NCBI RefSeq assembly: GCF_023343835.1
Contig: NC_064439.1
Location: 30,605,933-30,669,932, forward strand
Length of the DNA stretch: 64,000 nt
Direction: 5' to 3'
DNA from: Lagopus muta
Taxonomy: Eukaryota > Chordata > Aves > Galliformes > Phasianidae
Shown here: positions 54,301 to 60,800 of the stretch, piece after piece
Layout of the letters: every line of letters starts with the position of its first letter
Numbering within the stretch: the stretch's first letter is position 1
Translations under genes and position numbers: made by a program
Notes under the pieces: generated by a model
What the model was told of the DNA's origin: nothing
The model's input: only the letters and a program-made list of their open reading frames with translations
The model's database searches: none

Positions 54301-56361
54301 CTTAAAAAGTTAATTTATCCAGTAGCTTTCTTTCACACTTCTTTTTCCTAACCCCAGGATTTATTTAATATGTATATTTTAAGAAATCAAACAGTGAATT
54401 TTCCTGTGATTTTGTTTGGTTTTTTTTTTTCATTTGTTTCTTCAGATGGACTGAGCTGTGTCCAATGATTGAAGCCCGGAAGAATCATGGACTGGTGTTT
54501 GTAAAGGACAAAATATTTGCTGTGGGTGGACAGAATGGCTTAGGTACTCCAGTTCTTTTAATTCTCTAGCTGGACTTGCAAAGTTTTGTTGGGGCCTTAA
54601 TTCTACTTTATTCAGCTGGACAAACTTTGAGCAGTACTATAAAACATGTTCTGTTGCTGACATTGTTGCGTTCCTTTGTTCACCTCCGTACTTCATTATA
54701 TCTTGTTTTCCAATCTCTTAGTACTGTAAAATTCAGAAATGCATCCATACTAATATAGCCAAGTCAAATATCTTAACAAAAGGCAATCCTTTAGTTTGTG
54801 TATTTGCTTTAAGTCTTTCATTTTATATTTCAAGAGACTTTGTCATTCCTCTAAACAAAACAGGTGAAAGTGTCATCACTATTCTAGGAACTTCAGTCTG
54901 AAGATTTAAAGCTAGTCAGCTATTTTCAAGTGGTGAAAAATAGAGAATTTTCGTGACTGCCCTAGTTAATGAAATGTGACTTACAGTCATGGTCTGTCTC
55001 TATCTGTAAAACTAGAATGATAGTTGATTTCCCAGGAGAGTTGAACTTCAATTTTAATTACATAGGGTTTCTGAGGCGCTTTTGAAAATGAAAGTTCTCA
55101 GCTATGAGGTTTATTAATTACTATTTATGGTAACTAGAATATCTAAATTCACATTAATGCTGTTCTAGAATATAGCTTGTATTTTAATTAGTCACTAAAA
55201 CTATTCCAGCATGATTGACTCCTATTCAAAAATATTAGTATGTATAATTTTTTGTGCACTTCACTAAACAGTTATAGCCACAACTGTCACTTTGCAAGGT
55301 TTTAGTGTTTGCTGAATGCATGTTGCTGAACTAATAAGCAAAATATTGTTTTGCTGCTCATATTCTGCAACTTCAATGATAAATTGTTCTTAATTTAATG
55401 TAATGGCAAAGAGTTATGTCTGGAATGAAATATCTTCTGTGATTATAGAAGTTAATCTCTCAGATCTAATAATTCAGGACTGGAAGTGAAAACTTCTCTG
55501 TGCCTCGTAGTCATTTAAGTATGTATAATAAGATGTTTGTAGATATTGTGAAGTGTGACCTGTGTCTTAAAGAAATTCTTACATACTTCACCTCATGTAG
55601 TTTCCTTAATAACTTTTGAAACTGTTGGCCTTTGAAAAGTGACTTAGGTTTTTACGATATAAACATATTTGAAGTTTCATCAGTAAGTGGCCTACTGATG
55701 TAAAGGTATGGGGATGAACCAACTGGAATGACATGGCTTCACTGGAGATAATTTTTCAGGTGGATTCTTAATTTTTGGTTACTACCCACAAATCCATGAG
55801 AAATCAGGCATTGTTGTGTTTGTGGAGCAACTCATTAGAATCTTCACAATGTGAAATTTGTAGCAGTGCATCTCATTTTCAGTCTTTCTTGCCTTCTGTT
55901 TCTGTATTTAAAGAAGAGTGAGTAACAGCCAGTTTAGAAAATCGTGACCTTTCCTTTGAAGGATTTTGTCTGTTATATATTTTAATGTAAACTCTGAAAA
56001 GTTTTATGTAGCATTCTGTACTCAAGTTCATCCTAGACAGTATGCTGTAGTAAGTTCTCTATTTCATTGCTTTTTAGGTGGCCTTGATAATGTAGAATAT
56101 TACGATATCAAGATGAACGAATGGAAGATGGTGTCTCCAATGCCATGGAAAGGTGTAACAGTGAAGTGTGCTGCTGTGGGATCCATAGTTTATGTCCTGG
56201 CTGGTTTTCAGGGTGTTGGTAGATTAGGGCACATTCTTGAGTATAATACTGAAACAGACAAGTGGATAGCCAACTCCAAAGTCCGTGCTTTCCCAGTGAC
56301 AAGTTGTTTAATCTGTGTTGTAGACACTTGTGGTGCAAATGAAGAAACTTTAGAGACCTGA
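33046..56361 (+). CDS. KLHL7: KLHL7, kelch-like protein 7 (complete, 11 coding exons)
   Basis: Joined exons are 33046-33165, 36609-36711, 37473-37566, 38687-38811, 40786-40961, 43526-43700, 45013-45155, 50807-51047, 53564-53765, 54446-54543 and 56078-56361. They give 587 codons including the stop, so 586 residues, the length of human KLHL7, and nearly every exon matches the human protein closely. Known role: substrate adaptor of a CUL3-RING ubiquitin ligase. The layout is a short lysine-rich N-terminus, BTB (about 41-142, with D45 and H58 of the fold), BACK (about 146-250) and a six-blade kelch propeller (about 290-575). Diglycines fall at 299-300, 342-343, 388-389, 436-437 and 487-488; the last blade has Ala-Gly at 534-535. 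All introns are GT-AG and phases agree throughout. The start has G at -3 and G at +4, a strong context. Confidence 0.98.
33500..34198 (+). mobile_element. CR1 LINE fragment in KLHL7 intron 1
   Basis: Sense-oriented 3' part of CR1, about 700 bp. It includes GGCCCCATCTGGAGTACTGC, GAAGAGCCACGAAGATGATG, GAGGCACTGGCACAGCTGC, CCCTGGAGGCGTTCGAGGCC and a tail ending AAGCCATGCTGTGATCTG. A G-run of about ten bases sits at 34138-34147. Frames in it are broken. It is the longest CR1 copy in the window and lies only about 300 bp from the first exon. Confidence 0.92.
36609..36711 (+). CDS. KLHL7: KLHL7 coding exon 2 (BTB)
   Basis: Codes residues 41-74 plus one base, opening with [10 protein letters not shown]. 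It carries the BTB signature residues D45 and H58 and the ASHFFNLMF helix. Acceptor TTTAG, donor A/gtaagt. Phase 1 at the 3' end. Confidence 0.97.
37473..37566 (+). CDS. KLHL7: KLHL7 coding exon 3 (BTB)
   Basis: Codes about residues 75-105 ([20 protein letters not shown] through FAYTA). The acceptor TTTTTGCAG is good; the donor AAG/gtagtt is a weak match to consensus. Phase 2 at the end; the split Arg codon is completed by exon 4. Confidence 0.96.
38687..38811 (+). CDS. KLHL7: KLHL7 coding exon 4 (BTB end)
   Basis: Codes about residues 106-147 ([20 protein letters not shown] and the following helix to SNCL). It closes the BTB domain and leads into the three-box region that contacts CUL3. Acceptor TTTTGCAG, donor TTG/gtaaga. 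Confidence 0.97.
40098..40256 (+). mobile_element. CR1 LINE 3'-end fragment in KLHL7 intron 4
   Basis: CR1 tail with CCCTGGAGGTGTTCAAGGCC, GGATGGGGCCCTGGACAGCC and CTTGGGGTCCCTTCCAACCC, ending in ATTCTGTGATTCT. Sense to KLHL7. Confidence 0.9.
40786..40961 (+). CDS. KLHL7: KLHL7 coding exon 5 (BACK)
   Basis: Codes residues 148-206, the first part of the BACK domain. It includes S150 and A153 in [10 protein letters not shown], the positions mutated in human dominant retinitis pigmentosa (RP42); both are wild type here. Acceptor CTTTCACAG, donor CAG/gtgaga, phase 0. Confidence 0.97.
43526..43700 (+). CDS. KLHL7: KLHL7 coding exon 6 (BACK)
   Basis: Codes residues 207-264, the second half of BACK ([13 protein letters not shown], then [18 protein letters not shown]). 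The acceptor is the less common TTTAAG; the donor is A/gtaagt. Confidence 0.97.
45013..45155 (+). CDS. KLHL7: KLHL7 coding exon 7 (linker and kelch start)
   Basis: Codes residues 265-312. A basic stretch (RPRRKKHD, about 285-292) links BACK to the first kelch strand, IALFGGSQ, whose diglycine is at 299-300. Acceptor TCCCTCCAG, donor AAG/gtaatc. Confidence 0.97.
46746..46819. repeat. 37-bp tandem duplication at the edge of repeat copy B
   Basis: The segments 46746-46782 and 46783-46819 are almost identical (TGTATAATCAAYGGATATCA and what follows). The second unit is the left end of repeat family X copy B, so the terminus of the element is doubled here and not in copy A. Confidence 0.85.
46783..47084 (+). 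repeat. Dispersed repeat family X, copy B (KLHL7 intron 7)
   Basis: Second copy of the repeat at 15155-15462, in the same orientation. The internal hairpin is kept (46984-46995 pairs with 47001-47012, with one mismatch). T-rich tracts follow at 47167-47184 and 47226-47239. No coding capacity. Confidence 0.75.
47480..47496. repeat. (AAAT)n microsatellite
   Basis: About four tandem AAAT units in KLHL7 intron 7. Confidence 0.75.
49028..49073. repeat. A-rich (GAAA)n purine tract
   Basis: Uninterrupted purine strand made of an A-run, GAAA units and another A-run, 46 bases, in KLHL7 intron 7. Confidence 0.85.
50807..51047 (+). CDS. KLHL7: KLHL7 coding exon 8 (kelch blades)
   Basis: Codes residues 313-392 plus one base. 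Two kelch diglycines are present, in YILGGSQ (342-343) and YTSGGSEV (388-389), with the Tyr/Trp pairs of the repeat (Y355, W362). Acceptor AATGCAG, donor GG/gtaaga. Confidence 0.97.
51285..51310. repeat. 10-bp perfect inverted repeat (hairpin)
   Basis: ATATTTGCTA (51285-51294) and TAGCAAATAT (51301-51310) flank a six-base centre GTTAGC in KLHL7 intron 8. AT-rich, no adjacent gene signal. Confidence 0.8.
52401..52518 (-). mobile_element. CR1 LINE 3'-end fragment, antisense, KLHL7 intron 8
   Basis: Begins CATAGAATCTTAGAATGG, the reverse complement of the CR1 tail, and runs through AGGACCACAATGATCATTTA and GACCAGGCTGCCCAGAGCC. Confidence 0.88.
53564..53765 (+). CDS. KLHL7: KLHL7 coding exon 9 (kelch blades)
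   Basis: Codes about residues 393-460 ([11 protein letters not shown] through EVYDPATE). The diglycine at 436-437 is in YVCGGSLG. R420, a residue I recall as mutated in recessive human KLHL7 disease, is present. Acceptor TTTAAG, donor AC/gtaagt. Confidence 0.97.
53860..54246 (+). mobile_element. CR1 LINE fragment in KLHL7 intron 9
   Basis: Sense-oriented 3' part of CR1: GTGTCCAGAGAAGGGCAGTGG, GCCTCAAGTTGTGCCAGG, TTTCTTCTCAGAGTGGTGA, CCCTGGAGGTGTTTGAGAA and a tail AACCTTAATGATTCTAGGATT. It begins about 95 bp after exon 9. Confidence 0.92.
54446..54543 (+). CDS. KLHL7: KLHL7 coding exon 10 (kelch blade)
   Basis: Codes about residues 461-492 ([18 protein letters not shown] to FAVGGQNGL). Diglycine at 487-488. 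Acceptor TTTCTTCAG; the donor TTAG/gtactc departs from consensus at +4 and +5. Confidence 0.97.
56078..56361 (+). CDS. KLHL7: KLHL7 coding exon 11 (last kelch blade and stop)
   Basis: Codes residues 493-586 and the TGA stop (56359-56361). The last blade has a degenerate Ala-Gly in YVLAGFQG (534-535), as in the human protein. The C-terminus is [10 protein letters not shown]. Acceptor TGCTTTTTAG. Confidence 0.98.
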
Positions 56362-57270
56362 AGATCTGTAGAATATGCAAAGAAATTCTTCAAGGACTTG
56401 GGGAAAGATGGCCATTGGTACTTTGCTTCCGTGTTTTATTGAATCTTGTTATACCAAGTAATAGGAAAAACTGAAATGCAGTCTTATTGTATAACATGGA
56501 TTTCTGTGATGCCCATTTTATTGTCTGTTTTGAGATGGGGATGTGCTTTGAGAATTCACGTACCTACCTGAACACATCACATCTTCCTTTAAAAGGACTC
56601 TGTGTGCTGCCTTGTCAAAAAAAAAGACCCAACCCAGTTATTTAGAAGAGCTCAAACCATTTGATAAAAATAACATTTGTGGTTAAATGACACCCAAACA
56701 TATTTCTTCATTTGATAAAGGTGAGTAAATATATCTTGCATCATTAGGAACACAAATTTTTCTCATTTATACATACCTGCAAAAATCTTATTCCGATGCC
56801 GTGAACATTTTGCTCAGGAAAGACCAAGAACAGGTTTGATTCCTGTAGTGATAGAGTATACAACTGTCTTATGCCAGTGATTTTCATCTTCATCTGGGTG
56901 ACTGCATATTGAATTCCAAGTCAGACAGACCATATATGTATGTATACACAGATCTGAGGAATACTTAGCTTAGTATCATCTTTGGCATTTTGGAAAGCTA
57001 TCACAAAAAGACTTTCTTAGTAGATGGAGGTGGCAGGGGAAGGTCTGCAGTAATTGTAGACTGTGTAAGCAGGTTAGGAACTTGAGGTTAATTTTCAGTA
57101 CACCCTCCCAGGCAAACGACTGGATGTACTGTGAATGCCAAGCTGTTAGCAAAGATGGGAATAAGAATAAGAAAGCAAAGTCAGTACCAGAAACATACTG
57201 ATTTTTCTTCTTGAAAATGGCTGTTTTTAAAATGGCATGAACCAAGTCATTAAAGTTATTTTATAGAAGT
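56362..57270 (+). other. KLHL7: KLHL7 3' UTR
   Basis: AT-rich sequence between the stop codon and the first plausible polyadenylation signal, about 0.9 kb. The right end is approximate. Confidence 0.7.
57249..57254 (+). terminator. KLHL7: KLHL7 polyadenylation signal ATTAAA
   Basis: The common variant hexamer, followed within 30-50 bases by a GT-rich stretch. A second ATTAAA at 57333-57338, also followed by GT-rich sequence, is an alternative. No AATAAA lies between the stop and the NUP42 island. Confidence 0.55.
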
Positions 57271-57725
57271 CTTCTGAGGTTGCACCTGGTTATTGCTCTG
57301 GTTTATAAGAAAAAGTTTCCAGCAAGCACGACATTAAATGTGACGACGGTGGTTTTTCCAGCGTAAGGTAAACTTGTCAGGCTCTGCGGGCGGCGATGCT
57401 GCGTACATTTCCTCAGTCGGAGAGGGGCCTTGCGCTGTTCTTTTTCTCCTCTTACGGCTTACTGCGGGCCCGCGCCGTGTTGAAATCGGTACCTCAACTA
57501 CGGGGCCGTACCGGAAGTTTTTTGCAGCCTCCGCCATTGCGTTCCTTCTGGTTCCTTGCTTATCAGAGATGCGTACCGGCGAAGCCGAACCTCGGCTCGG
57601 GGTAGGACCGCCTACGCCGAAGCCAGCTACCGGCAGCAGCCGGCCCGGCGCAGGCGGAGCCGCGCGGCGCTCGGGGGCGGGGCCACGCGCGTGCGTTCCT
57701 CTCGGCGCCGCCCGGCGCTTCTCTA

Positions 57726-57733
57726 TGACGTCA
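57726..57733. promoter_or_regulatory. NUP42: Palindromic CRE, TGACGTCA
   Basis: Exact 8-bp CREB/ATF consensus, 41 bp before the NUP42 start codon and within the CpG island. Proximal full CREs in CpG islands are commonly functional; whether it is upstream of the start site or in the 5' UTR is not known. Confidence 0.65.
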
Positions 57734-57773
57734 CGGCGGCGGCAGTTGGCGGCGGCGGTTGGCCAGGTTGTCC

Positions 57774-57870
57774 ATGGCCATCTGTCAGTTCTTCCTGCAG
57801 GGTCGCTGCCGCTTCGGCGACAGGTGCTGGAACGAGCATCCCCGCGGCGGCGGGGGCCGCCCTCACTCAG
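57774..57870 (+). CDS. NUP42: NUP42 coding exon 1 (zinc finger)
   Basis: Codes residues 1-32 plus one base: [20 protein letters not shown] with H22 completing the CCCH finger, then an Arg/Gly run. Donor TCAG/gtaccg. Confidence 0.95.
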
Positions 57871-60800
57871 GTACCGGGAGGTGGGGAGATGGGCACAGAA
57901 GGAAGAAGGGAGGGAGGGGGAGCAAAGCCGCGCCGCGCTGCAGAGAAGTCGCCGCGGGCTGCGAGGTGAGGCGGTCGTTCGCGAAGCGTCGCTTCTGGGT
58001 GCGCGTGTCCGGCACCCGCGCCTCCTGCCTCCCGGCCGTAACTCGAAAGCGGCTCCCGAGCGCTGGAGAAGAGCCGAGAGGCGGCACCGAGCCGGCTGCG
58101 GTGCAGCGTTGCGGCCGCCGGACGGGAGGCGTGCCCGCGCCGACCCGTCTGGAAGCGCCGCGGGGCTCCTCCGCAGAGCGGCACAGCCGTTGCGCGGGCG
58201 CCCCCCGCCCGGACGGGACCCCCGTGTGCGCGTCCTGCGGGCCGGCCGGCCGGCTGCTGTGCGCGCGGGGACGCCGTGGCGGGGCTGCGCGGAGGGCTGC
58301 GTCGGGGTGACTCGCTGGGAGAACGTCTCGTTTCCGTCGGCGTTGTGCCAGTCGCGTCCCGTGTGAAACGCTTTGCGTCCTTTTTTCTTCCTTAGCGGGT
58401 CCTGTCAGAGGAGCCGGAGGAGGATGGGGTGCCGCTACCCAGAGATACGCGAACGTCATCCAGCCTCCTACATTTAAGCACGGCACGTGGGGTGGCAGCA
58501 GTGATGGAGGAGGATTCTCTGGCGCATCCGGTTTTGGATCCCAGGGCGACAAAAGCGCGGTCTTCTCACAGAACAGATTCTCTGCTTTAAGCAGTGCAAA
58601 CTCTGGTGATGGCTTCAGTGATGAAGAACAGAGACTTTTGTAAGTGATGGCCCTGTCCCCTGGGAAGTGCCTGCGATGAGCTGTTCAACTGCCTACTGGC
58701 TTCCTCTGGATAATGGAGAGGATGTGTTCTGGGGGATGGAAGCTGGGACGTGTGGGGAGAACTGTAGGAAACACTGCTTCGTTTAATTATCTTGAGATCC
58801 GGAGATGCAGGAAGAAAGCAATCTTTGCTTTGAGGCTGGGTAGGGCAGCTGGACAGCTGTGATCTTAGGAAGACAGTATGGTGTTTAAGTTGCCCACAGG
58901 AGTGTAATGAAGGAGAAGCTAAGATTTCAGTGCTTGAAATTAAAGGCTCAAAGCACCTTAAATGGCATTTCAGCCTGTTAAAATTTGAGCCTTTAGTTGG
59001 CTTAGTTTCCCTGATATTAAAGATAATACATTATTCTACCTATATCGAATCTAATGAGACCTGGTTTCAGACCCAGTTGAAAGTGACCAGCGTGCTCATA
59101 CCCATTACCAGGCATGTGGTGAGATGCAACAAGCAGTGTGATTTCCTGCAGAAATAGAGCTTTGGAACCTGGAAAGTGAGCAGCGCTAGCACCTGCAGTT
59201 ACTTTTTATGATTATGTTAAGAAAATGTTTAACAAATTATTTACCTGGCTTCTGAAATGTAAATGTATGTAGTATTGCAAACATCTGAAATATTTGCAGT
59301 TAGTATTTAGTGACCTGCTTCTACTCTTTAACCTCCACTTTAACCATTGGGCTTTCGTTCTTTTGCTGTAGCTTCTGTTGTGCTTTTGCTAAGTTTGGAT
59401 TTCAGTGCTCTTGATTGTTTAGCAAAATAAAAGAAAAAAACATAGAACTCTTCTCATCTCCACTCCCCTTTACGGAGTTTTGCTTTTCAGTACCACACGT
59501 GTTCATTCATATTGTAAAATTAGCTGGTACTGAGAAGGTTTTCAATTTTATTGTGGTCAAACAGCTTCAGGGAAAAACCTGTAACAGTGTATGCTGCCAA
59601 GGATTAAAAATGCCTTGTGTGGTTTTGTTTCTCGTAAAGATCTGATGTGATTTACTTGCGGTTCGATGATATGGTAAAATGCTTTGTAGGGAATCTGTGT
59701 GTCCAGCAGAGTGACTGTTGTGTCTTTCACAGATAACTGAATACTTCAGCTGTTCCCTCTGAGCAGCGTCCTATGGAATTCATTTGAATGGCTTTGGCTA
59801 TTGGAGTTTGACTTTGCTTTTCACAGTTTTGCTTCTGACCGTGTAATTTCTTCTTTTGTTGTTACGTTTTGTTTTCTAGTGACTGTATAGCAAAAGACAT
59901 GGCAAGCTGGGAATCATCTAGACAGTGGATGTTTTCATGTTACTCACCTATGAAAGATAAGCCTAATGTTACAGGTAGGTAACATTTTGAGCGTTGCTGA
60001 GTGCTGCTACTGTTTGGAATGTATTTCTATGCTTGTCCACACTGCCGTGCCTCAATGTAACCACTTGCAAGGTGATGACTTGCTTTGTGATGCAGCAGGT
60101 AGGGCATTACATTATGGTATTTGTGTGTTTGCACCTCCAAAGTTGCGCCAGGAGTCCTTTTTGCATCTCCAATCAGAACTGGCTTGTCACAGGTGGTGTA
60201 GCAAGGGCAGTTTCTTGTAAAACTCTGAAGGGCAATTTTGTATCTTTGTTGTATTTCCTTTGGAGCATGTTGATTGTTTGCCTCCCTGCAGGTTTTCAAG
60301 ATTTCTCACCTGAGGAGGTGCGTCTGGAGTATTATAAATGCAGTGCAAACAGTAACACTGAGAACTACGTAAGTATTTAAAACTGACCTTTTGTGTGGGT
60401 GCGTTCAAGGTAGGTAGACCTGCTGGCCTGAATGTTTTGCCATAACTGAGCAACCTGGTCTGGCTGTAGGTTCCCTGTTTGTTGCAGGGGATTTGGGTCA
60501 GATGACTTTAAAAGTCCCTTCTGACTCAAACAGGTCTATGATTCCACCTTCTTCTTTCTGATAACTGCGTGACACAGGCCTCACAAATTATGCAGGTACA
60601 AAATGTATTATCCAAAGCATGAGTTTCTGTGCATCATGTGGGGCAAAACCTGTATTTTCCAGTCTGTTTTATATGAGCTGATAGCAAACAACGTGATCTC
60701 TTAGCATGTGACTAGACACAAAAGAATTACTGATGTTTGTGGTGCAAGATTCTCTTGGAAAAATTAAGAAATCCAGTAATAAAAATACTCAGCACTTTGC

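Larger units (their letters stand above)
57365..58380 (+). promoter_or_regulatory. NUP42: NUP42 CpG-island promoter
   Basis: About 1 kb of CpG-dense DNA that starts directly after the KLHL7 3' end. No TATA box is evident. It includes a full palindromic CRE at 57726-57733. The transcription start cannot be fixed from sequence but is likely within the 200 bases before 57774. Confidence 0.75.

Noticed and set aside
57374-58366. Open frame of 330 codons on the + strand across the NUP42 promoter
   Set aside because: It is in the CpG island, where stop codons are rare, and runs across the NUP42 exon 1 donor in another frame. Its composition is Arg/Ala/Gly/Pro-rich without any domain.
57863-58552. 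Minus-strand open frame of 229 codons opposite NUP42
   Set aside because: GC-driven antisense frame covering NUP42 exon 2; no domain and no independent splice or promoter signal.
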